NCBI RefSeq assembly: GCF_044769865.1
Contig: NZ_JBIZWA010000001.1
Span: 1,426,001 to 1,490,000 of the forward strand
Direction: 5' to 3'
Source: Homoserinimonas sp044769865
Lineage (GTDB): Bacteria > Actinomycetota > Actinomycetes > Actinomycetales > Microbacteriaceae
Length of the DNA stretch: 64,000 nt
In this document: piece by piece, positions 27,383 to 35,562 of the stretch
Layout of the letters: the number at the start of each line of letters is the position of its first letter
How positions within the stretch are numbered: position 1 is the first letter of the stretch
Position numbers and translations under genes: made by a program
The notes under the pieces: generated by a model
What the model was told of the DNA's origin: nothing
What the model saw: only the letters and a program-made list of their open reading frames with translations
Database searches by the model: none

Positions 27383-27421
27383 AGAGTCAGACAGTGAGGT
27401 CTGAATCAAAACTCAGACAAC
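27383..27421. promoter_or_regulatory. Three contiguous 13-bp operator units before SBP copy 1
   Basis: Three units centred at 27389 (GTCAGAC), 27402 (GTCTGAA) and 27415 (CTCAGAC) follow each other without gap, each 13 bp long, 37 bp before the substrate-binding protein start. A similar array stands before the paralogous SBP at 48961. Confidence 0.6.
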
Positions 27422-27457
27422 GGCGTCGTGAGTAGGCGCCGGACAGGGGCAATGCAC

Positions 27458-29053
27458 ATGTCAATGAAGAACCGCTGGCGCCCGCGCGTCATCACCGTGT
27501 CGGGCACGTTGCTGCTCGCGATGACGCTCGCAGCGTGCACTGGAACGGGAACACCGGACGATGACGGTCCGTCAGGCAACTCAGGTACAGGCGGAACCTT
27601 CACCGCGGCCCTGTCTGGGGACGTCATGAATCTCGACACCGCGAACTGCGTGCCGATCGTGTACTGCAGCGTCGCCTATGACACCCTCACCTACCTGTCC
27701 CCGGTCGACGGGGCGATCCAGCCCAACCTGGCGACCTCCTGGGAGTGGACCGATGAGACCCGCACCGTGCTTCGGCTGACACTGCGCGACGGCGTCGAGT
27801 TCGAAGACGGCACGCCGCTCAACGGCGAGGCCGTTGCCGCATCCTTCACGTCATATCTGACCGCCCCCGGGCCGTTTGCCGCGCTCAGCTATCCCATCGT
27901 CGGCGCTGCTGCCGCTGGCGAGGACCAGGTTGACATCACCTTCGGTGAGGCGCTGACGGATGAGTTCGCAACCTACCTCCTCTCAGGACCCAACGGGGTC
28001 AGCTACATCGTCTCCCCGGCCGCCGCCAAGGATCGGAGTCTCATCGCAGAAGACACCGCCGGCAGTGGACCATACGTGCTCGAGGCCTCGGAGACGACCA
28101 AGGGCGTGAAGTACGTCTACGTGCCGAACCCCAAGTACTACAACCAGGATGCGATCAAGTACGACAAGGTTGTGCTCCAGCCAATGATGGACCCCTCTGC
28201 GCGGCTCAACGCGCTCCGCTCCGGGCAGGTGACCTGGGCGTCGAACATCCCCCCAGCTGACGCTTCGGCGGTTGAAGACGCGGGCCTCACGACATCGCGT
28301 GGACCGCTCGGTGCGTTCGCCTCGCTTGCACTCGTCTCCCGCGACTCCGGCCCGCTGGCGGACAACACGGTGCGTCAGGCCCTGGCCTTCGCGACGCCGC
28401 GCGCTGACATCGCCAGCGCACTGTGGGGCGCGGAAGCCATCCCCACCAGTTCCTTCATCCCCGAAGGGGCAGAGGGCTTCAAAGAGGTGAACGGGGACAT
28501 GTATGCCCACGACATCGACAAGGCCAAGGAACTGCTGGCCGAGGCTGGTTATGCGGATGGCTTCACGATCAGCGTGCTCGATCCCGCGTTCTTCGACCCG
28601 GGTGCCGCTATCGGCCAGGCGCTCAAATCGGCGTACGCAGAGATCGGTGTGACCCTGGATCTCGTTCCGTTCGACGGAGGTCCCGGCGAGGTGGCGATGC
28701 AGATGCCCAACCACGACGCAGTTGTCATGTCGAGCGGCGCCAACGGGCTCTCGCAGGGCATCTATGCACTGTTCCGACCCATGGGCGGCCTCGCTAACCC
28801 GAAGAACATCCCGCTCGACGAAGAGCTGGTCGCGAGACTCCAGGCCGCTGCCACGAACCCGGATGCTGCGGAGCAGAAGAAGCTCGTGCAGGATGCGACG
28901 ACCAGGCTCGATGAGCTGGTGTATGCAGTATCAATCGCCAGCATCCCCACCCTCCAAGCGGTGCATGCCGACGCTGAGAACGTGCCGGCGAAGTACTGGA
29001 CCATCGAGGCGAACCCGTTCAGCCCAGTGCCCGAGGAAGCCTGGCAGGGCTGA
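27458..29053 (+). CDS. Peptide/opine/nickel-type ABC transporter substrate-binding lipoprotein (copy 1)
   Basis: 531-residue SBP_bac_5-type protein. Lipoprotein signal ending LAAC (about residue 25), the family N-terminal AALSGDVMNLDTANC, and the standard W-E-W and DG-E-F segments (TSWEWTDETR, RDGVEFEDGTPLNGEAV). The ATG at 27458 has SD AGGGG 8 bp upstream; two in-frame ATG/GTG codons upstream are less well placed. Closely related to the SBP at 48961; both probably feed the permease set at 51391-55362. Such proteins bind oligopeptides or other large polar solutes; here the ligand is probably the catabolic substrate. Confidence 0.92.
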   Translation: MSMKNRWRPRVITVSGTLLLAMTLAACTGTGTPDDDGPSGNSGTGGTFTAALSGDVMNLDTANCVPIVYCSVAYDTLTYLSPVDGAIQPNLATSWEWTDETRTVLRLTLRDGVEFEDGTPLNGEAVAASFTSYLTAPGPFAALSYPIVGAAAAGEDQVDITFGEALTDEFATYLLSGPNGVSYIVSPAAAKDRSLIAEDTAGSGPYVLEASETTKGVKYVYVPNPKYYNQDAIKYDKVVLQPMMDPSARLNALRSGQVTWASNIPPADASAVEDAGLTTSRGPLGAFASLALVSRDSGPLADNTVRQALAFATPRADIASALWGAEAIPTSSFIPEGAEGFKEVNGDMYAHDIDKAKELLAEAGYADGFTISVLDPAFFDPGAAIGQALKSAYAEIGVTLDLVPFDGGPGEVAMQMPNHDAVVMSSGANGLSQGIYALFRPMGGLANPKNIPLDEELVARLQAAATNPDAAEQKKLVQDATTRLDELVYAVSIASIPTLQAVHADAENVPAKYWTIEANPFSPVPEEAWQG

Positions 29054-29066
29054 GTCGCCGACAGGC

Positions 29067-29117
29067 ACGAGCACTCTTGCGAGCGCGCCGCTCTGGGCAG
29101 CTCGCAAGAGTGCTCGT
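29067..29117. terminator. 17-bp perfect hairpin between SBP copy 1 and VAO copy 2
   Basis: ACGAGCACTCTTGCGAG at 29067-29083 pairs perfectly with 29101-29117 around a 17-base loop, 14 bp after the SBP stop. No T-run follows. May be a terminator or a processing/stability element that keeps SBP mRNA higher than the downstream oxidase. Confidence 0.6.
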
Positions 29118-29167
29118 CGCCTGATTCACATCCGGCAACAAACCAGCCTCCACTGTGAAGGAGCAGC

Positions 29168-30715
29168 ATGACTGAGCGCCCGACCCTTGACCCGGTGGTC
29201 CTCAGCGACCTCACCACCGCACTCAGCGAGGATCGCGTAGTCATCGACGGTGCCAGCGTCGACGAGTTCAAGGACCCGTATTGGATCCCCGGCGACGACA
29301 CCTACGTCGGCTCCGCAGTGGTCTTCCCGACGAGCGTCGAGGAGGTGCAGGAGGTCATGCGCATCGCAAACCGCCACGGTGTGCCCGTCTGGCCGCACGG
29401 CCAGGGGCGTGGCGGCTACGGTGGCCCCTCACCGGTGGTGCGCGGGTCGATCCAGATCAGCCTCCGGAAGATGAACCGGGTGCTCGAGATCAACGAGGAA
29501 CTTGCCTACGCCGTCGTGGAGCCGGGTGTGCGGTGGATGGACCTCTACGACGCGATCGAGGCGGGAGGGCACGCGCTGCAGCTCTCCATCACCGACCTTG
29601 GTTGGGGCTCGGTCATCGGCAACTCGATGGACAACGGCGTCACCTACCAGCCCTACGGCTCCGACTTCCAGCTGTTGTGCGGCCTCGAGGTCGTCCTGCC
29701 GACCGGGGAACTCGTGCGCACCGGTATGGGTGCCATCCCGGACAACAAGGCGTGGCACCTCTATCGCCGCGGCCTCGGGCCCTCCTTTGGCGAGATGTTC
29801 GCGCAGAGCAACTACGGCATCGTCGTGAGGGCTGGCGTCTGGCTCCAGCCCAAGCCCGAGGCATACGCGCCCCTCCTGCTGACGGTGCCGAACGAGGAGG
29901 ACCTCGAGGTGCTCATCGACAGCCTCCGGCAGCTGCTTCTTGAGCGCACGGTCACCGGCGTTCCGGCGATCATGTCGACGTTCACGACGCTCACCACGAT
30001 CTTCGAGGCTCCGGCTCCACCGCCGGAGCTCATCGACGATGAAGGCGTGCGGGCGCTCGCCGAGCAGTACGGGATCGGTGCCTGGTCGGTCCGCACCGCG
30101 CTGTGGGGACGCAGGGCTGTCGTCGATGCGAACCTCGCGCGCATCCGCGAGGTGTGGGAGGCCATCCCGGGCGCGAAGGTCATCAGCCATCGGATCTTCG
30201 CCCCAGAGGAGTACGGCGAGATCGACCGGGAGACCGACAAGGTGCAAGCCGGCATCCCGACGATGAAGCTCATCGAGTCCGGCCAGTGGCCGGCAAACCT
30301 CGGGCACGCCGCCTTCGCCCCGATCGTTCCCCTCTCCGGCTCCGAGGTGCGGTACGTCATGGAGCAGCTCAAGCAGCGCTTCCGCGAGAACGGACTGAAC
30401 TTCATCGGGGGCCTGTTCGCGCTCAACCAGCGCACGGCGTGCGTCGTCGCCGGCCTGACCTTCGACCTCAATGAGAAGGAGGGGGCCGAGAAGGCGTACG
30501 CCCTCGCCAAGCAACTCGTCCGGGAGGTCGGCGAGCTCGGCTACGGCGAGTTCCGGGCGCACGTTGACTTCATGGACGACGCGCAGAGCATCTACAACTG
30601 GAACGATGGCGCCTATCGCCGGCTCGCAGAGACGATCAAGGATGCGGTTGACCCGAACGGGATCCTCTCGCCCGGTCGCCACGGTATCTGGCCCGCGAAG
30701 CACCGCGAAGAGTAG
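29168..30715 (+). CDS. FAD-binding oxidoreductase, vanillyl-alcohol oxidase family (copy 2)
   Basis: 515-residue paralogue of the flavoprotein at 22180. It keeps the Asp of the VAO catalytic segment (GNSMDNG, Asp155), the GHAAFAPIVP segment with the presumed flavin-linked His, and DPNGILSPGRHGIW. It lacks the tyrosine next to the FAD loop (GRGGYGG rather than GRNYGYGG) and has FR in place of YR in the late motif (GEFRAHVDFMD). These differences in residues that shape the phenol pocket suggest a different substrate from copy 1. SD AGGAGCAGC precedes the ATG; downstream of SBP copy 1. Confidence 0.88.
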   Translation: MTERPTLDPVVLSDLTTALSEDRVVIDGASVDEFKDPYWIPGDDTYVGSAVVFPTSVEEVQEVMRIANRHGVPVWPHGQGRGGYGGPSPVVRGSIQISLRKMNRVLEINEELAYAVVEPGVRWMDLYDAIEAGGHALQLSITDLGWGSVIGNSMDNGVTYQPYGSDFQLLCGLEVVLPTGELVRTGMGAIPDNKAWHLYRRGLGPSFGEMFAQSNYGIVVRAGVWLQPKPEAYAPLLLTVPNEEDLEVLIDSLRQLLLERTVTGVPAIMSTFTTLTTIFEAPAPPPELIDDEGVRALAEQYGIGAWSVRTALWGRRAVVDANLARIREVWEAIPGAKVISHRIFAPEEYGEIDRETDKVQAGIPTMKLIESGQWPANLGHAAFAPIVPLSGSEVRYVMEQLKQRFRENGLNFIGGLFALNQRTACVVAGLTFDLNEKEGAEKAYALAKQLVREVGELGYGEFRAHVDFMDDAQSIYNWNDGAYRRLAETIKDAVDPNGILSPGRHGIWPAKHREE

Positions 30716-30752
30716 GCATCGGCGGGGAGGCAGGCACCTCTTCCCTGCACGA

Positions 30753-30787
30753 AAACGGGGTGTGCGGTCCGACCGCACACCCCGTTT
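30753..30787. terminator. Bidirectional terminator
   Basis: Perfect 16-bp stem AAACGGGGTGTGCGGT / ACCGCACACCCCGTTT with a 3-base loop, between the convergent VAO copy 2 and the acyl-CoA dehydrogenase-like gene that ends the minus-strand operon. Confidence 0.92.
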
Positions 30788-30796
30788 CGTCTGTCG

Positions 30797-31777
30797 TCAG
30801 ATCATCGACGTCGCAGCACGCAGGGATACGGCGTCGCGAAGCAGGCGGGCGACGCCGTATTCCTCGATGTAGCCATAGCCGCCGTGCGACTGGAGGGCGT
30901 CGGCGGCGACCTCGATGGCGCGGCCCAGGTTCTGCGCGAGGGCGCCCGTGGCGCGGTCGAGGGATTCGCCGTCGTCGCACACCGCCGCCGAGAGCGAGAG
31001 GACCGCGCGACGGCGCTGCTGGTCGAGCGAGCGGCGCACGGTTGGCAGGGCCGTCAGCGGCCCACCGAACTGCACGCGCGAGGATGCGTAGTCTGCAGCG
31101 AGCGCTGCGGCGTCGAGCGCGACCCCGGCCGCGATTGCGGCGCCGGCGAGCCGAAGCCGTGCTCGGACGCCGCTCACGGCCACGTCGGAGATGCGAGTGA
31201 CCGTGCCGTCGATCACGGCAGACGAGGTGCGCGCGCCAGCGAAGCCGGTTCGCCGGTGCGCCTCGCGCGCACGGATGGCCGAAGGCTCGAGCAGCCATGC
31301 TGTGTCGTCGCCGTCGAGGATCACGAGTGCGGGCTCGGCTCCGCCGGCGTCGATACGGGCGATGGTGCCGGATGCCCGGCCGCCGTCGATCGTGAGCTGA
31401 ACGCCGACCGAGCCGAGGTCGACGACCGCGACGGCCTGCTTCCCAGCGACGATGTGGGGCAGCAACTCGCCCCGGACCCGGGCACCCGCGAGCACTTCGG
31501 CGGCGGCGTGCGCCTGAGCACAGGCCCAGGCGAGTGCCGCGAATCGGCCGCCGAGGGCCGCCAGTGCCGCCACCCGGAGATCGATGGCAGCGTCGTCGCC
31601 GCCCACGGTCTCAGGCATCCCCATTGACCACACGCCAAGCTCGACGATGCCTGCGCGGGCGGTCTCGGCGGCCGCATCGTCGTCAGTGTCGAGTGGCGCG
31701 AGCGGTTCGCGCCACTCGAGCACCATGTCGCTGACGGCGCGTTGGTCCTCGCTCAGGTTCACGCCGGCCCAGGTCAT
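30797..31777 (-). CDS. Short acyl-CoA dehydrogenase-like subunit (FadE28-like)
   Basis: 326 residues, shorter than the usual 380-400. It has the mid-domain and C-terminal helical bundle of acyl-CoA dehydrogenases (YASSRVQFGGPLTALPTVRRSLDQQ and QSHGGYGYIEEYGVARLLRDA) but ends just after it, so the segment (consensus YxGTxE) that normally bears the catalytic glutamate is missing. This is the layout of one subunit of actinobacterial alpha2beta2 acyl-CoA dehydrogenases such as ChsE1-ChsE2, and the 420-residue enzyme at 34300 is the likely partner. Last gene of the minus-strand operon; start overlaps the upstream stop by 4 bp. Confidence 0.82.
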   Translation of the reverse strand: MTWAGVNLSEDQRAVSDMVLEWREPLAPLDTDDDAAAETARAGIVELGVWSMGMPETVGGDDAAIDLRVAALAALGGRFAALAWACAQAHAAAEVLAGARVRGELLPHIVAGKQAVAVVDLGSVGVQLTIDGGRASGTIARIDAGGAEPALVILDGDDTAWLLEPSAIRAREAHRRTGFAGARTSSAVIDGTVTRISDVAVSGVRARLRLAGAAIAAGVALDAAALAADYASSRVQFGGPLTALPTVRRSLDQQRRRAVLSLSAAVCDDGESLDRATGALAQNLGRAIEVAADALQSHGGYGYIEEYGVARLLRDAVSLRAATSMI

Positions 31778-32553
31778 TGCCAGAACTGGTCCGGGTCGGG
31801 AGCGCGACGCTCATTGAAGGCGGTGCTGACCTCGTGGGCCTCACGCGTCTGCAGGTAAAGCGTCAGGTACTGGTCGTGCGCGAGACGCGCCTGGCCCGAG
31901 ACGCCGTTGTGGCGTGCCGAGAACGCGGACTTGAGCGCGCCGATCGCAATGGGGCTGCGTGAGGCGATCTCGGTGCCGACCTCGACGGCGCGCGCGACCG
32001 CCTCGCCCGCCGGGACGACCTCGTTGACGAGCCCCAGGCCGAGCGCCTGCTCTGCCGTGTACTTGCGGTTGATGTACCAGAGTTCCTTCGCGCGCTTGCG
32101 GCCGATCGAGTCCTCGAGGTACCAGGTGCCGTAGCCGGCATCGAAGCTACCGACCATCGGGCCGACCTGGCGGAACACCGCGTTCTCCGACGCAATCGTG
32201 AGGTCGCACACGTTCGCCAGCACGTTTCCTCCGCCGACCGCGAAGCCGTTCACGGCTGCGATGACGGGCTTCGGCACCGTGTCGATCGCCTGGTAGACGT
32301 CGACGATGGGAATCACCTGGGACGGGTCGACGGATGTGGTTTCGTCGTGCTCGCCGCCGATGCAGAAGAACTTGTCACCGCTGCCCGTCAGCACCGCGGC
32401 GCGCAGGGAAGGGTCGAGCCGCAGCATCCGAATTGCGTCGACGAGTTCCAGACACGTCTGCACACGGAGCTTGTTGCCCGCCTCCGGCCGGTTGATGGTG
32501 ATGGTCAGGACCGCGCCCTCGCGATCGACGATGATGTCTTCGAATGTGCTCAC
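31774..32553 (-). CDS. Crotonase-family protein, BadI/MenB-like
   Basis: 259 residues. The crotonase oxyanion-hole segments are present (FFCIGGEHD and VNGFAVGGGNVLA). It also carries VGSFDAGYGTWYLEDSIGRKRAKELWY (residues 134-160, given here in part), characteristic of MenB and of 2-ketocyclohexanecarboxyl-CoA hydrolase BadI. This favours a carbon-carbon ring-opening or ring-closing reaction on a beta-keto acyl-CoA over simple hydration. ATGA overlap with the hydroxyacyl-CoA dehydrogenase upstream and 4-bp overlap with the short acyl-CoA dehydrogenase downstream. A true BadI role would mean the pathway has an alicyclic CoA thioester stage. Confidence 0.82.
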   Translation of the reverse strand: MSTFEDIIVDREGAVLTITINRPEAGNKLRVQTCLELVDAIRMLRLDPSLRAAVLTGSGDKFFCIGGEHDETTSVDPSQVIPIVDVYQAIDTVPKPVIAAVNGFAVGGGNVLANVCDLTIASENAVFRQVGPMVGSFDAGYGTWYLEDSIGRKRAKELWYINRKYTAEQALGLGLVNEVVPAGEAVARAVEVGTEIASRSPIAIGALKSAFSARHNGVSGQARLAHDQYLTLYLQTREAHEVSTAFNERRAPDPDQFWQ

Positions 32554-33410
32554 TTGGATACCCCCGCTCGGAAACCGTGCCCGGACTTGTTGCCGAGGCG
32601 GCCGGCGGCCACCATCGTCTGCAGCAGCGGCGGTGGCGCGAAGGCCGGGTCGAGCGTCGCGTCGTAGGCGCTGCGGGTGGCGTGCTCGTGCACATCGAGC
32701 CCGATGAGGTCGAGCAATTCGAAGGGGCCCAGCTTGTAGCCGAGGCCGAGCCGGATGGCGACATCGATGTCCTCGGCAGACGCGAGCTCGTCGTCGAACT
32801 CCTGGATCACGTCGTTGAGGTACGGCATGAGGAGCTTGTTCACGAGGAACCCGGGACGGTCCTTCACAGGCACCGCGTCCTTGCCGATCTCACCGACAAA
32901 CGCGATGAGGCGCTCGTTCACCTCGGAGGAGGTCGCGAGGCCGCGCACAACCTCGACGACCTTCATGAGCTGGGCGGGGTTGAAGAAGTGCAGCCCAGCG
33001 AACCGCTCGGGGTGCGAGGCGGAGGTCGCGAGATCCGACACCGAGAGGGCGGAGGTGTTGGTGGCGAGCACGGTCGTCGCCGAGACGACGGCCGCCACCT
33101 CGGCGAACAGCGCGGCCTTCACCTCGCGTCGTTCGGTGACCGCCTCGATGACGAGGTCGACATCCGCCAGGTCTGCGATCGAGGTCGTGCCGCGGATGCG
33201 ACCCAAGACCTCATCACGCTGCTCCGGCGTGGTCTTGCCCCGCTCGATGCCGGCGGCGAGGAAGCGCTCGATCCCGGCGCGTCCGGCGTCGAGTCGCGAC
33301 TGTTCGCTCTCCAGCACGAGGACGTCCCGCCCCGACTGGGCGACCACCTGGGCGATGCCGCCGCCCATCGTGCCGAAGCCGAGCACCGCGACCTTCTCAA
33401 ACATTGTCAT
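32550..33410 (-). CDS. 3-hydroxyacyl-CoA dehydrogenase (1)
   Basis: 286 residues. NAD-binding GFGTMGGGIAQVV at the N-terminus, the catalytic region HPERFAGLHFFNPAQLMKVVEVV with its His, and the C-terminal dimerisation domain (KDRPGFLVNKLLMPYLNDVI, GYKLGPFELLDLIGLDV). Oxidises 3-hydroxyacyl-CoA to 3-ketoacyl-CoA. Second hydroxyacyl-CoA dehydrogenase of the operon, 14 bp downstream of the first. Confidence 0.93.
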   Translation of the reverse strand: MTMFEKVAVLGFGTMGGGIAQVVAQSGRDVLVLESEQSRLDAGRAGIERFLAAGIERGKTTPEQRDEVLGRIRGTTSIADLADVDLVIEAVTERREVKAALFAEVAAVVSATTVLATNTSALSVSDLATSASHPERFAGLHFFNPAQLMKVVEVVRGLATSSEVNERLIAFVGEIGKDAVPVKDRPGFLVNKLLMPYLNDVIQEFDDELASAEDIDVAIRLGLGYKLGPFELLDLIGLDVHEHATRSAYDATLDPAFAPPPLLQTMVAAGRLGNKSGHGFRAGVSK

Positions 33411-33424
33411 TGCTGCTCCCGTTC

Positions 33425-34303
33425 TCACGCGCCGAAGAGGGCGGTGTCGTCGTAGGTGTAGAAGCCGCGGCCCGTCTTGCGACCGAGATCGCCAGCCGCG
33501 ATCATCCGCTCGACCATCGGGGGCGGGGCGAAGCGGGGGTCGCGCAGCTGCTCGTACAGGCGCATTGCGACCTGCCAGTGCACGTCCATGCCGACGATGT
33601 CGAGCAGGCGGAACGGGCCCATCGGGTGGCCGAGGGCACCGGTGACGGCGGCATCGATCGACTCGACCGTGCCGAGACCCGATTCGAGCGCGCGGATGCA
33701 GCTGTTCTCCCACGGGATGAGGAAGCGGTTGAGGATGAACCCCGGGCGGTCCTTCGTGACGACCGAGGTCTTGCCGATGGTGCGGAGGAAGTCGAGGGTG
33801 GCGTCGTGCGCCCACGACGCCGTGTGGCGACCGTCGGCCAGTTCGACGAGCTTCATCAGCGGGGCGGGGTTGCAGTAGTGCGTGCCGACGACCCGCTCCG
33901 GCAGCCGCGAACCCGCCGCGATCGCGGTCACGGAGAGCGTCGAGGTGTTCGTGTGCAGAAGCGTGCGGTCGGAGACGATGTCATCAAGCTGGGCGAAGAG
34001 GTCCTTCTTCACCTGAAGGTCCTCGAACACCGCCTCGACGACGACGTCCGCACTCGCGAGTTCACCCAGGTCGGTCACGCCGACGAGCGACGACTTCACG
34101 GCCTCGGCCTGATCCGCTGTGCGCTTGCCGAGGCGCACGCTCTTGTCGACGAATCCGTGCACAAAGTCGATGCCGCGCTGCACGCGGTCCTCGGTGAGGT
34201 CATACAGGATGGTTCGCTGGCCGGCACCGGCCATGACGGCGGCGATGCCCGAGCCCATCGTGCCTGCGCCGATCACGGCGACGGTGCGGGGTGTGTCAGT
34301 CAA
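33425..34303 (-). CDS. 3-hydroxyacyl-CoA dehydrogenase (2)
   Basis: 292 residues with GAGTMGSGIAAVM, RVVGTHYCNPAPLMKLVEL and PMGPFRLLDIVGMDV. The catalytic-loop sequence is HYCNP in place of the usual HFFNP, so substrate shape may differ from its neighbour. Having two such dehydrogenases adjacent suggests two rounds of chain oxidation or two stereo- or size-classes of substrate. Its start overlaps the acyl-CoA dehydrogenase stop by 4 bp. Confidence 0.93.
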   Translation of the reverse strand: MTDTPRTVAVIGAGTMGSGIAAVMAGAGQRTILYDLTEDRVQRGIDFVHGFVDKSVRLGKRTADQAEAVKSSLVGVTDLGELASADVVVEAVFEDLQVKKDLFAQLDDIVSDRTLLHTNTSTLSVTAIAAGSRLPERVVGTHYCNPAPLMKLVELADGRHTASWAHDATLDFLRTIGKTSVVTKDRPGFILNRFLIPWENSCIRALESGLGTVESIDAAVTGALGHPMGPFRLLDIVGMDVHWQVAMRLYEQLRDPRFAPPPMVERMIAAGDLGRKTGRGFYTYDDTALFGA

Positions 34304-35562
34304 GAAACGCTCCTTTGCGTGGGGATGAGATCGCCGAGCGCGCGCGAGGTGTCGCGCGCGATGAGTAGGCGTTGCACTTCGTTCGTGCCGTCGTAGACCT
34401 GGGTCACCTTCGCGTCACGGAGGCTGCGCTCGACACCCACCCCGGCGAGGTCGCCGTAGGGACCGAGGAGCGCCGTCGCGGCGACGGCGGTTCGCCAGCC
34501 GAGGTCGGTACAGGCCTGCTTCATGATCCCGATGTGCGCCGTGGAGGGGTTCTCGGCATGGTCGACCTCGCGGGCGGTCGCGAGCAGGAGCAGTCGTCCC
34601 TGCAGGATCTCACCGCGCAGCTCCGCGAGCTGGAAGGAAAGCTCGTCGGGCAGGCGCCTGCCGTGAATCTCCCGCAGCGCCAACAGCGTGCGCACGTATG
34701 CGTTGCGTGCAAGGCCCACGCCCTGCGCCGCCGCGCTGATGCGCGACTTGATGACGGATGACATGACGATGCGCCATCCGGAGCCCTCCTCGCCGAGGCG
34801 ATTGCCGGTGGGGACCTCGACATCGCGCAGGAAGAGTTCGGCGGTCGAGGAGCCGTGCATGCCCATCTTGTGGAATGGGATGCCGCCCTCGACTCCCGGC
34901 AGGTCGCCGTCGATGACCACCGCGGTGACGCCGTCCCGCCCGAGGCCCGGGTCCACGGTCACGAAGCACACGATGGTGTCGGCCCGGTCGCCCGTCGTGA
35001 TGAAGGTCTTCGACCCCCGCACGGTGTACGCGCTGCCATCGGCGTTGCGCGTTGCACGTGTGCGGATGCTCGACACATCGCTGCCCGCATCCGGCTCGGT
35101 GATCGCCATCGCCCCGTAGGCCGAACCGTTCAGCAGTGACGGGATGCTGCGCTCGGCGAGCTCCCGGCTGCCGGCGAGCAGGATCGGGTATGCGGCGTGC
35201 GTCTGGGTCATGTAGACGAGGCTTGTGGCGGCGCATCCGGCCGTGATCTCCTCCATTGCGGCCGCGTAGGCCACATGGCTGTCGCCGGAGCCGCCGAGGT
35301 CCTCCGGGAACACCAGCCCGGCCAGGCCTGCCCCCGCCAGCGCATGGTAGCTGTCATGCGCGAACGCGTGCGTGCGATCCAGTTCGGTGGCACGCGGAGC
35401 GACCTCGCGGGCGACGACCTCGCGGGTGCGGTCACGGATGTCGCGCTCGCGCCCGGTGAGAAGCGCATCGCTGACCGACTCGTCGACGAGAGCGTGCGCA
35501 CTCAGGTAGGCATCGGCATCCGCATCGATGTCCAGCATGCCCGGCAGCACGGATGCGGTCAT
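34300..35562 (-). CDS. Acyl-CoA dehydrogenase
   Basis: 420-residue FAD-dependent dehydrogenase. N-terminal helical domain, the beta domain with AITEPDAGSD and FITTGDRAD, and the C-terminal bundle ending YDGTNEVQRLLIARD, where the Glu is the expected catalytic base. Longer than average because of about 40 N-terminal residues. Likely introduces the alpha,beta double bond into the CoA thioester and may pair with the short subunit at 30797. Overlaps both neighbours by 4 bp, so translation is coupled. Confidence 0.93.
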   Translation of the reverse strand: MTASVLPGMLDIDADADAYLSAHALVDESVSDALLTGRERDIRDRTREVVAREVAPRATELDRTHAFAHDSYHALAGAGLAGLVFPEDLGGSGDSHVAYAAAMEEITAGCAATSLVYMTQTHAAYPILLAGSRELAERSIPSLLNGSAYGAMAITEPDAGSDVSSIRTRATRNADGSAYTVRGSKTFITTGDRADTIVCFVTVDPGLGRDGVTAVVIDGDLPGVEGGIPFHKMGMHGSSTAELFLRDVEVPTGNRLGEEGSGWRIVMSSVIKSRISAAAQGVGLARNAYVRTLLALREIHGRRLPDELSFQLAELRGEILQGRLLLLATAREVDHAENPSTAHIGIMKQACTDLGWRTAVAATALLGPYGDLAGVGVERSLRDAKVTQVYDGTNEVQRLLIARDTSRALGDLIPTQRSVS

